A program made the position numbers and the translations under genes. Shown piece by piece: positions 10,375-23,057 of a DNA stretch of 64,000 nt. Below the pieces are notes generated by a model that saw only the letters and a list, made by a program, of their open reading frames with translations, did not search any database and was not told where the DNA came from. This DNA comes from Vanessa cardui (taxonomy: Eukaryota > Arthropoda > Insecta > Lepidoptera > Nymphalidae). Numbering within the stretch: the first letter of the stretch is position 1; each line of letters opens with the position of its first letter. Location of the stretch: contig NC_061127.1 in NCBI RefSeq assembly GCF_905220365.1, forward strand, positions 1,488,001 through 1,552,000, given 5' to 3'.

Positions 10375-11333
10375 AATAAAAGATTAAGAGAAGACATCAA
10401 TATTATTATTATTACAAGTAATAGTACAGTCTCCGCTACGCTTGTTTGGGCAAGTGGACTTGCATCTTAAAGCGTCCTTACTCTCATTATAAACTCATCT
10501 TAAATATAGAATACCGCCATTAATATAAACACAACTTAACATTCACAATTTCCGACCGTTCAGACAAAGGACGAACACATTATGAAACGTTATAATTAAT
10601 ATTAATCTGACGTCGTAATTAATTTCTGATTCGCAACGCAACGCATTGTACATAATACCTTTGATTTCATATTCCCTTTTGTTTTAATTTGTGGTTTCTT
10701 TTATATACACAAATATTTCATACGAAGTTCGAATTTATTCGAAATTTGAATTATTATAATTCCGAGTAAATAGGTTTTATATAATTCCAGTTAAAGTTTT
10801 TGCGGTTTAGGTATGAACTATGTTATTCAAATAATTACACAGAGTAAGTAGAATCAATCAGCGTATTATGTTGGTGACGTACCCCTATTATGTGAAATAA
10901 TAGTCCTTCGAACCGGATATTGAGCTGTCATTTGTCTTTTAAGCTAGCTCCATAGAATGGATCTTGCCTTAAGTATCTATGATAAGATTGAAACGATTTT
11001 ATGAATGAAATATTACTTTAATAGTGGACGAGGATGTTACTACAGATAAAAAAGAAATATAATTTAAATGATGGCTGTTTATTCACATACAAACTAGTTC
11101 ATATTTATAAAACTTGACGTATGTAACTAACGCCATATTTTTACAAAGGTTTCGAGGTTAATTTCAAAGCTATTTATCTTTTTTTGTGTCATGTAGTTAA
11201 GCGAAGGCGAACAGCTGACAGCGAGTAATTACTACACTCCATAGACATTTTTACTGTAAAAATAATTAATCATTATCATCAATGCACCATCTACTACTTA
11301 TACTGGAAACCGAAACAATAATCCAAAAATTTT
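10375..11333. other. spacer
   Basis: Mixed AT-rich sequence with no frame or repeat that I can name. Confidence 0.4.
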
Positions 11334-11570
11334 ACGACCACTGGGGTCGAGTAGTGTCTACACCGGTTTTCATGGGCATGCCACTCCGAGGTCCCGGGTT
11401 CGATTCCTGTTCGATTCGATGAAGAAAAAGTTCAATACTCTTCTATGTTGTTTTGGGTCTGGATGTTTGTGGTGGCTGTTACTTCTGATTTACCACAACA
11501 CAAGTGCTTTAGCTGCTTACATTGGGATCAGAGTAATGTATGTGATGTTGTCCAATATTTATTTATTTAT
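11334..11570 (+). mobile_element. SINE family C
   Basis: A tRNA-derived SINE. The A-box region GGTCGAGTAGTGTCTACACC is followed by the B box GGGTTCGATTCC (11396-11407). The body has TCTATGTTGTTTTGGGTCTG, AACACAAGTGCTTTAGCTG and TACATTGGGATCAGAGTAAT, and it ends in ATTTATTTATTTAT. The 70-codon frame across it is a by-product. Other copies are at 33057, 34133, 41633, 54745 (partial) and 60855. Confidence 0.85.
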
Positions 11571-12251
11571 ACATAATCCTAAATATCCTAAATACCTACC
11601 TAGTCGAGCTTGCAAAGTGAAATCTGTCTGAATAAACATTTATATATCTTGGTAGACAATCTATCACCGTCCACACAAATGTATAATACCAAGCAAAACA
11701 GGTCGTACATAATAAAATGCGAATGTTGATGGGTCTATGGTTGTAAAACAATTAAGGCGACCGCCGCTATAAGCTAGGGGCGTTTTGCACGTAACCTTTA
11801 CTTAGAAATGTGTGGCCACTGCATATAAGATTATGAAATATTCCAAGTTTACATTTTTCTTGCGCAGTAGCGATTACTTCAAGTCACATAATTAAAAACT
11901 AGAATACAAAAAAGTACATAAACAGCTGTTTTTAAATTTTCGTATTTTTCTTTTCAAGTACATCACCCAGTTTTATCTCAAACGTAAACGTAAGTAAATT
12001 TCAATGTACAGACGATCTATTACATAATTCAATATCTATAGAAAAAGTATGGAGATAAAGACAGCGTTATGGCCATATATACATGTACCTACTTATATAT
12101 ATGCTACATGACATATTGAACGATATCTAATTATCATGTTGAATTATGTAAATGTAAATTCAAATCAAATATACATCAACCTTTCGCACACATACAAAAA
12201 TAGTTTTTATATAATTTCTGTTAAGTACGATTTTCCTTCATAATAGTTTTT
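11571..12251. other. spacer
   Basis: No gene or known repeat seen. Confidence 0.4.
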
Positions 12252-12275
12252 TATATATATATATATATATATACA
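12252..12275. repeat. (TA)n microsatellite
   Basis: An uninterrupted TA tract of about 12 units. Confidence 0.9.
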
Positions 12276-12680
12276 TATCGTATTAAATTGAAAGCTGTTT
12301 GAGTGGCCACACCTAGCACACATATTAACTCCGCCGGGCGATGATGGCCGACAGTTTGTTACTTGAAAACCTGCAGCGAACACTAATTAATGACCTTTAT
12401 TTTCAAATCACGGTCTAACTTCCTGAATACCTTTATTATTTTAAAAACATTGCTTAACTAGATTTCTTTACTTTTCAATATATGTTACTTATAATTATAG
12501 GAAACTTAATAGCACTTAAGGAACCACAGAGGTATTAAAAAATTAATTTATCTATCGTGCAATATGCGTAATTTTAAAGCATACGTAGGGACGACAGCCG
12601 TCAGTGACTTTGTTTTATACTATGTAATAAAAAATTATGTATAACGTATCAGTAGAAAGGAATAAAGACTGAAGCGCCAA

Positions 12681-12746
12681 AATGGTACTTTTGGGAAATG
12701 AGGTTTAAAGCTAAGTTAGTAAACCTCATTTCCCAGAAGCACCATT
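12681..12746. repeat. 27-bp-arm hairpin
   Basis: Arms 12681-12707 and 12720-12746 pair with two mismatches around a 12-base loop. The arm core is GGGAAATGAGGTTTA. Either strand would fold into a stem-loop of pre-miRNA-like size. A decayed palindromic MITE is equally possible, and weak similarity between the flanks continues outward (CGCCAAAATGG against CATTATTGTATTTTAACG). Confidence 0.75.
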
Positions 12747-12811
12747 ATTGTATTTTAACGTTTCGTCCCTGACGATATATACATGTTAACAATTTATTTT
12801 CATGGATTATG

Positions 12812-13010
12812 TACTAATATTATAATGTGAAAGTAACTCTGTCTGTCTCACTCTCTCTCTCTCTCTGCCGCTCACGACCAAACCACTAAAAAAAATTTGA
12901 TGAAATTTGGTATGTAGCAAACTTGAACTACAAAAAAAAGATATAGGCTACTTGCCTCACATATGACAACCGAACCCTAAAACGCTAGCGTAGCCGCGGG
13001 CAATAACTAG
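12812..13010 (+). mobile_element. Helitron-like nonautonomous unit, family I
   Basis: Starts TACTAATATTATAATGTGAA and contains a CT-rich tract, TTTGATGAAATTTGGTATG and GATATAGGCTACTTGCC. It ends GTAGCCGCGGGCAATAACTAG followed by T. A GC-rich stretch just before CTAG, with T following, fits a Helitron 3' terminus, and target insertion between A and T is typical of that class. Class assignment is inferred. Confidence 0.6.
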
Positions 13011-13285
13011 TAGTTCATAATTGTCGACACTGAAATCTATTTGAATTATCATTATAGTTAAAAATTCATCTGGAAATTTAAATTAAGAATACTTCAACTT
13101 AAAAAATAAATCCTTATAACATTCATGAGTGTATTCGGAAGACCACTACATTTCGATTGATATATACACCCTACCCTGCCTTATTGTTGGAATAAGAGTT
13201 ATTGAACTCAAAGGGAAAGGATATATTTTTATCAACCTTAAATTCAGTGAACTATAAAGTTCTTGAATATTTTTTTGCCGAAATG

Positions 13286-13485
13286 TACAGTCGGGGTAAG
13301 AAAAGGTTCGTCGCCATAAGATCTATTTTCGTTTGCTCAGTATGAGCGATAATCTGCTTTACCGATCGAGAATGACATATTGCGTCGTAATGATTTGATG
13401 TTTAGATTCAAAAGGTACTAAGAGCTTAAGACTTGATAAAGGAATGAATTTGAAAACTGACGAAGGTTTTCTTACTCTGACTGTA
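13286..13485. mobile_element. Tc1/mariner-type MITE
   Basis: Terminal inverted repeats of ~27 bases: TACAGTCGGGGTAAGAAAAG at the left and, reverse complemented, TACAGTCAGAGTAAGAAAAC at the right, with about four differences. Both ends are flanked by TA, the target site of Tc1/mariner elements. The internal ~145 bases have no coding capacity. A stray right-end copy (GGTTTTCTTACTCTGACTTTA type) lies at ~13648-13668. Confidence 0.75.
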
Positions 13486-13536
13486 CTTAATAGTGTACTG
13501 TGTACAATTAATGATTAAAGTCAATAATGTCAACGC

Positions 13537-13539
<3 letters not shown>

Positions 13540-13577
<38 letters not shown>
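13540..13577. repeat. (TA)n microsatellite
   Basis: About 18 TA units, just downstream of the MITE at 13286. Confidence 0.95.
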
Positions 13578-13580
<3 letters not shown>

Positions 13581-14767
13581 TTTGTATTCATACATACGGC
13601 TCATTAACGTAAACACAAATATTTTTTTTTGGTTTTCTTACTTTTATGGTTTTCTTACTCTGACTTTACATGTATGAAATATTTATTATTGGATAATTTT
13701 TATATGAGTTACAATCGTCAATAGACATTGGTGCTATTAATATATAACTATAAACAATTTTAGTTCATATTCTAATGACTTATTTACTTTCAATTAATTA
13801 TCAATTTTTATATTAATATATAACAATAACAAGTATAAATACAGTATTTCTCTCATTCGTTATCATATAAAAAGGATTTTTCTTATTAAAAAATTATCGA
13901 GAGAAATGCTTTAGTTATGTATAGTTCCAATCAAAGTTACATTACAATAATTATATTTAGCGATTTAAGCTTGAAGAGGTAAGAAACAACTTAGATGCAG
14001 CATCGGCAAATTCAATACAACCGATTACTGACGATTTACACAACAAATAGAAATACTTCCCTATCGCGCCATTCGACGCTATTCGTCGCTACAGATTCTC
14101 GCATCAGTTTAACCCGAGAAAGCAAGTGCATGTAAATCGACGAATACATTAGGTCGTATGATATTACAAGTTATTAAGATTGTGTAAAGATCATATTCAG
14201 ATAAGAAATAAATATTGATAATTTGGGATATCGTGCTCAATTCGGATGTGATCGGTTTTACGAATTTTGGCGATGCTACATCTAAGTTGTGTCATTATAA
14301 TAGACACACTTTCTAATTTAATATAGTAACACCTCTAATATAATATAGTATCAGTTATAGTATTAATCAATTTGTAGAACGTTGGTTCAACATTAAAACT
14401 ATGGAAATGTGTCACGTTTGTGAATGTTTCCAAAACATCTTAAATTAAATTATGTTAATCCATAACGTGACATAAACAAGCGATGTTTCGTAAACAAAAC
14501 CAACAAATCGCATTTTCGTACAAATACAATTTACACGGTGTAAAGAATTTATATTAAAAGCGAGAACGTAGAAACAAGTCAAAATTTATTCATTCAAAGA
14601 CTCAATTCCGGCATATTTTAATAAAAAAAGCAAGGTTGAAAACCGAATTTGAGATTGGAGATTTTTTTATACAGAACCCTGTCTCGGCTTGTCGAGGTGT
14701 TTCTGTAATGCAAACATTTATTTATTTTCCTGATTAAGAATTGCTTTACGAGCGTAATGCTTTTAGC
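13578..14767. other. AT-rich spacer
   Basis: One less AT-rich patch at ~14045-14125 (CGCGCCATTCGACGC..) stands out, but it carries no frame. Nothing else is recognised. Confidence 0.4.
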
Positions 14768-15015
14768 TTACGGGATCTGTATAAATATTATGAATGGCAA
14801 AGTAGCTCTGTTTGTTACGATTTCAGGACCAAACCTGAATCGATTTTGATGAAATTTTGTGCGAAGAAAACGTTGCTGACCTCATGACCGCAGAATCTAA
14901 GGTTTAGGTTCAAATAAAGATTCTGGTGGAAAAATCATCAACAAATGATCTTAAAGTTCGGACCAAATTTTTCAATTTCCATTTTTACTATTTTAACTAT
15001 GTAGTTGGCGCGCGT
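14768..15015 (+). repeat. Helitron-like family I, diverged
   Basis: TATAAATATTATGAATGGCA, AGTAGCTCTGTTTGTTACG and TCGATTTTGATGAAATTTTG follow the same order as in the unit at 12812. The 3' end is unclear. Confidence 0.5.
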
Positions 15016-15454
15016 GACTTTGATCCTCAAAAGTAGGTTTATTATATTGTGGACATCTTTGTCTATCTTAGCGTCTTTTGTGGCATTTTAGTTACCACAT
15101 GAACGGGCTGATTCTGATGAGTTTAATGAATGAGTTAACTGAATGAATGCGGCAATGTATTCGCCTCGCTAACAAAGGTTTGGTATAAGTTTTTTTTTTA
15201 ATCCTAATCTCTTTCTAGTAGTAAATATAAATATTGTATAATATATAATGTATTGTTAAAAGTTACTACATAGAAATAGGCACGTATTTACGCCTCGAGT
15301 AGTTAAGGATAAATCCTTCGCAAGGTATCCTAATCAACTGCATCCGTACCCGAATAGTACGTGTTCCTTTCCCTTTTATTAAAGGAATCCCAAAACTTTT
15401 AAAATCAGACAATTATTATATAATAATAGGGTCTGCTGTGCGAGCCTTTCACCT

Positions 15455-15573
15455 TTCTTAAAGGCCGGCAACGCACCTGCAAGCCCCCTGGTGCTGCAGA
15501 TGTCCATGGGCGGTGGTAGTCACTTTCCATCAGGTGAGCCTGCTGCTCGTTTGCCACCTATGTCATAAAAAAA
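15455..15573 (+). repeat. repeat family E
   Basis: CTTAAAGGCCGGCAACGC, CTGCAAGCCCCCTGGTGCTG, CATGGGCGGTGGTAGTCACT, CATCAGGTGAGCCTGCTGCT, then a short A run. Confidence 0.8.
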
Positions 15574-15582
15574 GCCAATGAG

Positions 15583-15725
15583 GTACTTCCACTCATCACG
15601 TATTCTACCGCCAAAAAGAAAAACTTAGTAATATAGTGTTCTGGTTTGAAGGGTGGGTGGGCCAGTGTAACTGCAGACACTAGGAATGTAACATCTTAGG
15701 ATCTAAGGTTTTTGTCACATTGGAA
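15583..15725 (-). repeat. family A, partial
   Basis: ACTCATCACGTATTCTACCGCC.. (read in parts), GTTCTGGTTTGAAGGGTGGG and CAGTGTAACTGCAGACAC match the minus strand of the family A 3' half. Confidence 0.65.
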
Positions 15726-16095
15726 ATTTAAGGAATATTTATTTATTTACCGATGTCCAGACTAATTACTTTTAGTCGTATAAGCATCGTCATCATATCA
15801 CATCATATTTATTTAACAAAACACTATTGGAAAATTTATTCCCAAATAGCTACTCTTCTTTACTTTATATAAATCCATATCCATACATTTTAATGATATG
15901 ACGTTTTAAGTTGTAGTATACGATTCACATTCTATCCTTTGGACCACCGTAACAAAAAATCCTCAATAGCAAAATCGTTTAAGGTGCGTTGGTACGTTCG
16001 TTATTATCGTCCTCACTACTAACTTTAAACTTAATTCGAGTGACTTCAGACTTTTCAAACCGCTACGATTTGAGAACCATCAAATAAAGATCGCA

Positions 16096-16218
16096 CATTC
16101 CTTAAAGGCCGGCAAGGCACCTGCAAGCCCCCTGGTGTTGCAGATGTCCATGGGCGCTGGTACTCACTCACTTTCCATTAGGTGAGCCTCCTCGCTTGCC
16201 ACCTATAACATAAAAAAA
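16096..16218 (+). repeat. repeat family E
   Basis: A second E copy 0.6 kb from the first: CTTAAAGGCCGGCAAGGC, CCCCTGGTGTTGCAGATGTC, TTAGGTGAGCCTCC and a terminal A run. Confidence 0.8.
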
Positions 16219-16836
16219 TCCTAATAATTGACCATCGCTAAAATTATTTAAAAAAAACATTTTTATCATTGAAACTAATCCAATGATTTCAAATATGCGT
16301 AAATACCCTCCATAAATATAGCCGTAATATTCCCATAATAAACATCCCATTCAAATGTAAATATGATTATACAATTATTGAATTATCGATAAATTACAAT
16401 TCTATAATTATATAAACACAACAAATATTAAACACAACAATGCCGAAGATACAACAATTTGTCAACAAAACATCGGATAACAAGCTGCGCGGTAATAAAA
16501 CGAATTTATATCGAATTTAATGTGTCGTTATTTATATTTATTACTGACCACAGTTTATGTTTAAAAGAATTTATTTACAGAATTGACCATCTGTGGTTTA
16601 ATAAAATACAAATATATGAAACAATTGATTTATAAATATTTGAATATACATATATTTATTTGTATAGATAAGTTAAATAAGTATAAAAAGCTTAAATGAA
16701 TTTGTTTCCTGTACATAAAATCATATGGAAATAAAATATATTTTGTGATTAACAGTATCAAAACGGTATTAAGTTTTATATCTTCTGTGAGCCTTAAACT
16801 TCATCAATAACAACAGCCCGTAAATATAATATAACA
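16219..16836. other. AT-rich spacer
   Basis: Very AT-rich. The minus-strand short frame at 16168-16350 overlaps repeat E and is not credible. Confidence 0.4.
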
Positions 16837-17120
16837 ACAGCCCACTGCTGGGCTAAGGCTCCTGTCCCTTTGAGGAGAAGCTTTGGAACATATTCCACCA
16901 CGCTGTTCCAATACGGGTTGGTGGAATACACATGTGGCAGAATTTCTATGACATTAGAGAGATGCAGGTTTCCCCTTTACAGTGTTTACCTTCACTGCCG
17001 AGCACGAGATGAATTATTAACACAAATTAAGCATATGAATATTCAGTGGTGCTTGTCTGGGTTTGAACCCGCACTCATCGGTGAAGATGCACGCGTTCTA
17101 ACCACTGGGCCATCACGGCT
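16837..17120 (-). mobile_element. SINE family B, minus strand
   Basis: Nearly full SINE in reverse: CCCACTGCTGGGCTAAGGC is the 3' end, and the 5' head reads GGGTTTGAACCC (B box complement) and AACCACTGGGCCATCACGGC (A box complement). The 96-codon plus-strand frame at 16870-17160 is the antisense of this SINE, not a gene. Confidence 0.85.
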
Positions 17121-17995
17121 TATCCGTTCAGGGTTAGAATGCTGGCCAGTCTTAAGCTAGCCACTAAACAAATACAGTTTGTGTATAGTATTAAAAAAGA
17201 AAGAGAAAACAGCTTATAAATAATAATAATAATTAATATAAAGCCTTAAACTCATTGGCTGTACTGTTTATTAAAATTTTCATATAATATTAATAAATTC
17301 TTAATAAAATCCAGCGTTAAGATCAGCTTATTACTTTAAGGAAAAAAAAATATTAAGAAAATAAAGCGTACTTAACGGGGTTATTTTGCCTATAATAGAG
17401 CCTTCGAAACTTTCGTAATAAACTCGGACTTAATTAGCTTGCTTGTGGAATTTCCAGTTCATTCCTGGCTTAATTGTTTTGCTTAAATTATAAAATACTT
17501 TTAATATTTCGAACGAGCATTGAACGAAATTATATTATTTTCATATCAATTACGTTTGTTTATCATGTATTTTCATGTTACGATATTTATTTAAATAGTT
17601 CATAAAAAGTTCAACCGATACCTTGAAAAGGGTAATTCATATTGAATGCGTTTGAAATGCGACGAAGCTTGTTAGAAAATCTTATAAGTAATATAAATTT
17701 TACCAATATCTAGGTAACTTCAATTCATATTATTTGTAAAAATGTTCACTTCAAATATATATATTTTAATAAAGTGAACTTAAACTAGAAACAAATATTT
17801 TTTATACATAGCACTCTCTCTCTCTCTCTTATTTAATCTCAAGAACTCTCAGTCCGATTTGAACGACTTCAATTATTAATAATGCCTAAAAGTCATACTA
17901 ATTTAATACAATGATAATAAATAGTGCATATTACTATAACTGTCGAGTAAATTTTCATAAACACTTGCAGCTTATGAACTTCGAGCTAAAGAGAA
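17121..17995. other. AT-rich spacer with a (TC)n tract
   Basis: (CT)n at ~17812-17829. No gene recognised. Confidence 0.4.
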
Positions 17996-18078
17996 GTTCT
18001 TAGCCCGGCCCCGAATTTGAACTGTGGACTTTGAGATGGACAGCCTAATAAATTACCTACAGATCAATGAGGCAGTCA
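17996..18078 (-). repeat. tRNA-like SINE remnant, family K type
   Basis: On the minus strand, TGCCTCATTGATCTGTAGGT and AGTTCAAATTCGGGGC resemble a degenerate A box and B box spaced as in a SINE head. It does not fold as a functional tRNA. Confidence 0.4.
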
Positions 18079-18625
18079 AAATGGTCTCGATAATTATTAA
18101 TTTCTATCTGTCGCCCAACAAAGAGGTCAAGTTTGTAACTATTTGTAACTAATACATTTTAGAAATAGGATGAACAAGAAAATTTAACAACAGAATATGT
18201 TTATCAGATGATAAGATTAAAACAAATTTCTCTTCTTATATAAGGACGAAGGACATGGTTGTCATAACCCTAAGTCATAAGGAAACGATGAGGAATAATA
18301 TAAGGAGATGCATTATCTTCGGAACCTATAAAATTTGAATGTGAATTATATTTAAATTGCTGACTTAACGGCAAAGGAAATGAGAAGTAAAATACTTTAA
18401 CTCGAATGACCGAAGTTAATTAAGGTAATTACTCTCTGATATTCGCACTCGAATCATTCAAATTCATCTGTCAATCGAGAACACTCTTTGTGTCTGTCAG
18501 ATGACAAATCGATTAAACGGCATCGAAAATCGAGCTGAAAAAAACAATCATTACAAAACTGTTCAAAGTTTTCAGAAAATTTCGTACAAACAAATGTATT
18601 CAAATTATATTCTTTTTTTTATTGA
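18079..18625. other. spacer
   Basis: No gene-like frame or recognised repeat. Confidence 0.4.
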
Positions 18626-18921
18626 ATAGGTTGGCGGAAGCGCATATGGGCCACCCGATGGTAAGTCGAAGAAGGTAAGATTGTCACCATCACCCATAGA
18701 CAACGACGCTGTAAGGAATATTAATTATTCCTTACATCGTAAATGCGCCACCAACCTTGCGAACTAAGATGCTATGTCCCTTGTGCCTGTAGTTACACTG
18801 GCTCACTAACCCTTCAAAACGGAACACAACAATACCGCGTACTGTTGTTTAGCGGTAGAACATCTAATGAGTGGGTGGTACCTACCCAGGCGGGCTTGCA
18901 CAAAGCCCTACTACCAAGTAA
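18626..18921 (+). repeat. repeat family A, full unit with small insertion
   Basis: Runs from GGTTGGCGGAAGCGCATATG to GCCCTACTACCAAGTA. There is a ~15-base insertion (CGAAGAAGGTAAGAT) near the TAAGT..CACCATCACCC part. The 63-codon frame inside is a by-product. Confidence 0.85.
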
Positions 18922-20422
18922 AAAGTATTCGTAATATTATTATATTTAAAAATAATACATAATATTTTTTTTTAAAGTCGAACGAAAAATTTATTCGTGT
19001 GTTCTAAAATCGAATATTGATTTAGATAATCGACAGATGACAGAAGTTATTTTATTATCTGCAGGATATGCAGGTGGATGCTTTTGGCGGGATGCTACAA
19101 AATGGTACATAATATACTACTCAAGTAAATTTTCTACATTTACTTTTGAATAGTCATTTTATAACGTTAATAGTGTGACATTTTTTATTATATTTTTTAT
19201 TTGTCTATACTAATATTATTAATAGATAAAATACTTTTCTTTGTAGACGTTTATGTCCGGAACTAATGATCATATGTGAAAATGTATTATATTCTTTAAC
19301 TTGTAGAAGTTTATAGTATATTTGTATGTTTTATAAGTATTTAAAATATAATTTCCTTTATTAATAAATAACATCCAGATTCGCTCTTTAAAATATAAAT
19401 AAAATTCCTTTATTATTGCACATGCTTCTTAATTATCAAATTAATTACTACCACTGGTTCGGAATACAAAATAACCTGACAAGAATCGTAAATTGAAACT
19501 CAGAATCCGTGTTTTAAGTAAAAGATACTAGACAACAAAACATTACAAAAACAATGACAAAACTTACGTCTAAGAAATAGAAAAATCTATAAATCTACAT
19601 AACACACGATTCGAGGAACTATTCGAAACCAAAGGGGATGTCTGGGAAAAATGGATCAGAAAACATTAACGGAACCATTCGCAGTACCGCAAAGATGCTG
19701 AGCCATCTCTGATAGTCGATAGAAAGCCACTAAAGGGGCTCTAATGCGAATATTATACAGTTCCCAGTTTTCTTTACACCCCGGCCTCCTCTTTTTCGGT
19801 GTCTGAATTATAAATAAGCAAGGTCGTTTATTATTTTGCAAAACAATGGGAATATCCATCTTAACTTGGACCATTAATGTCATGATGTTTTTTACTACGT
19901 TTTGTTTTATGCTATCTAAATTATAATTTAAAGTAAATTATACAATGCTTCGTTTAAAATTCATATATAAGATGTTTATTAAGTTTAATTAAAATGTGTT
20001 TTTATTAATAGTTGGAAGATATTACTCGATTAAACACAAGAAATTGGATACGGCCTAGTAGAAGTCGCTAATCTAGATGAGAATTGGGAGTTCAAACCAA
20101 GTATTTATTCAGTTAAGTTTTCATTTTCATATTTTTTATTTATGATTCATTTGTAATCGACGATGAAATAAACATAGCGAGGAACGGTATGGATCTACTA
20201 AAATTCTATCAAATGCAAATTTGATATTTGACGTGGCAATATGACCTTCAATTCTCCTACAAAGGAAACGAGATACACTAGATATACCATTTACAGCCTC
20301 TAAATAAAGGCTGAAATAAAGAAGAATTAGTAGTAGTATTAGTGTGATAACAGAAATTCAATAGAAACAGTTATGGACTGATTTTTAGACTATTTATAAT
20401 ATTTGTATCAGAATAACAACCT
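18922..20422. other. AT-rich spacer; weak family D trace
   Basis: TTCCTTTATTATTGCAC and ACTACCACTGGTTCGGAATA at ~19401-19465 look like an old family D LINE tail. A 75-codon minus frame (19656-19883) has no recognisable domain. Confidence 0.35.
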
Positions 20423-20553
20423 CACGTCGAGCACGAGATGAATTATAAAGACAAATTCAGCACATGTATATTCATTGGTGCTTACCTGGGTTTGAATCCG
20501 CAATCATCGGTTAATATGCACGCGTTCTAACCACTGGGCCATCTCGGCTCTTA
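20423..20553 (-). repeat. SINE family B, 5' part only
   Basis: The minus-strand head region: GAGCACGAGATGAATTATAA, CTGGGTTTGAATCCGCAATC and CACTGGGCCATCTCGGCTC. The 3' half is absent, which is unusual because retroposed copies normally lose the 5' end. A later deletion or rearrangement is likely. Confidence 0.75.
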
Positions 20554-21054
20554 GTATATGTACCTTCAGTTCTTAATGACTAGGATATACTCGTTCATTT
20601 GTATCTTTTACAATGTTATCTGTACCAGTAGATAAACAAGCATTCAATTCTCACGAATATATGTTTTATACAACTCCTGAGCTATATAGAGTAAATACTT
20701 TAATAAATAATGTGTAATATGTGATTAATATATCTTAAAATTTTCGTCTATTACCTAAATTACATTAGGAATTATAATATGTCATTGTCACATAAAATAG
20801 CCAATAAAATTGAAAAAGTGCACGACGCATAGTGGTTTTATGTATCTCACACAGAGAAAGCGAATCGATAGCGATGCTAAGAAACAGCTATATTAAGTTC
20901 AAAAACATTACATTCAGAACGTATTCGTTCTGAAGTTACGAACGCCGTTTATTCTTAAAATCATAATCAAAATATTTTTTTATCAAATAGACTGTACAAG
21001 CATTTAAAATCAAGTAATGATACAGAATTAAATCAAATATTAAAGCCACAGTTA
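20554..21054. other. AT-rich spacer
   Basis: No feature recognised. Confidence 0.4.
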
Positions 21055-21170
21055 CCGAATATCCCTTGTGCCAGTAATTCCTCTGGCTCACAGAACTTCA
21101 GAGATAAACACAAAAATACTACAGTAGGAAAGGTGAAAAATGATGATAACTACCACCTAGTCCTACCAAC
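21055..21170 (+). repeat. family A, decayed fragment
   Basis: ATCCCTTGTGCCAGTAATTC, CTCTGGCTCACAGAACTTCA and CCACCTAGTCCTACCA keep the order of family A landmarks with heavy divergence. Confidence 0.45.
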
Positions 21171-22206
21171 ACAATTTATATAATAAATATCAAAAGATCG
21201 GCCATAAATAACAAAAAAAAAATGACAACACAATAACCTGCAAAGTCATCGAAGTCGTCACAGGATTTGCGATAGGTAGCTTGTTATTAACATAGCATGG
21301 TTTTCGCTTCGCGTTATCGATCAAATGTGTTTGATCCTTTAAGCTGCTGAAGAAATGGACAATTGCCAATAGGGTCCAGCATTTATCTTAAAAGGACATT
21401 TAGTTAAAAGTTTTTAGATTTTCAACAGATTTATAAGACTATCAGCTTTTGGATGTTATAATATTAAAATGAGGATTGCTTGAGCAATATATTCTTATAC
21501 ACAAATAATTATGTAATAATTAAAACATTTATTTTGTTTTAAAAAAAGTACCTGAGTGTTTGTTCCATATTGCATAGAATGTTTCCAAAGAAGTTTCTTA
21601 TATTATTTGTACTAAGATACTATTAGTGAAGGGAGAGCTATTAAAAGCACTGGATGATCCACTACTTCCTCTGTAAAATTTTCATATTCAATATGTTATG
21701 TATTTAATAAGTTTGACAAAAAAAATACCCGCTGTATTTCTTTCTTTCTTGTGTCCCTCTGTGTCTGTGTTTCCTTTTCAACCGGTGGTACTGTTTAATT
21801 TGAATATCAATAAGTAAGTATAATGCTTCTATATTGTATAAAGGAGTTTGAGTTTAAAAAAAACCCCTGTATTCATATGTAAAAGTAAATGGTGCTCAAT
21901 ACAAATTGGAAGACAGTGTGAACTACCTACGAAATATTTTCAACTAAAGAGCTGCGTACCGTATATCACACAATATTTTCTTATTTAACACTTTACTGCA
22001 ATAATAAAAATAGCGTGCATCGACCTTATCTCTCTGTAAAGGAGATTTTAGTATACGTACTATAATAAACAACTACAATCATTTCATAAGAGATCTAAGT
22101 ATTAAAGTCACGTTTGCCTTTCATATAATTCTTCTGAACCCGAGAACTGATAAAGATTAAGACAGAAAGTCAGAGATAGAAATATAATCATACGAACCCA
22201 ATGAAA
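21171..22206. other. spacer
   Basis: No gene or named repeat. Confidence 0.4.
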
Positions 22207-22345
22207 ATCTTACTAATAAAGAAATGTGAAAGTTGAATGGATATTTGTCACGCAATCACACCAGAATGACTAAACTGATCTGCATGAAATTTGATACATA
22301 TTGATTATAGTTTGGTGTACCACATGGGCCATATTTCCTTATATT
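22207..22345 (+). repeat. Helitron-like family I, diverged
   Basis: CTTACTAATAAAGAAATGTG, GGATATTTGTCACGCAATCA and ATGAAATTTGATACATATTG follow the family I layout. The 3' end is decayed. Confidence 0.45.
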
Positions 22346-23057
22346 TCTTGCTGCTTCAATCCCCAGCGGTCTTTCAAACGGGTGAAGCTCCTCGGGAAAC
22401 TAATAAAACATAAAATAAGTGAAATATTTGCTTTTATCATATGGAGAAGTATTCCAACAGCGGGCATAAATTTTCCATAGTTGAACCGAAGCTTTACTCA
22501 GACGATAATATATAAAGCTATAATCATTTCACAATTATAAACGCTGCTATTAAAATATTACGCCCATCTCCTTTTTTGGCACTTCCTCTGTACTGAAGTT
22601 TATCAAAATCTTTTTAGAGGCTTATCATGAAAGTAATTCTTGTTTCCGCATATTTTAGTAAAGAATTACATACATTAAAATATATACCTAACGGTATCTT
22701 AAAAATTGTAAGTCATATGACCATTACATGTGCAAACTAAAATAGACCTTAATTATATAAAATCAAAGTGATGTTTCATTTGTATCGTTGATTTGTTTGT
22801 TAAGTGATATATTTCGAAGAGGATACAAGAATCTGCAACGATAACAGAGACGAGCCTCCGAGGATTTTTAAGGTGTATCGAGTAACTGTAATTTGTGTAG
22901 ATATTGTAGCAATAAATACTTTCAAATTTTTTTAACTTAAAATTTTTACAATTAAGATATATTAATATTAAACCCATAAAATTCGATGACATGACTATGC
23001 AACGGGCAGCCATGTTTAATATTCACAGATGCGTTTGGAAAGTGTATTCCAAATAAT

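Noticed and set aside
13540..13577. Possible centromeric or origin-like AT tract
   Set aside because: A simple TA microsatellite; nothing else supports a special role.
16870..17160. 96-codon plus-strand frame
   Set aside because: Antisense of a family B SINE. Its Ser-Gly-Phe-Glu-Pro-Ala segment is the B box read backwards.
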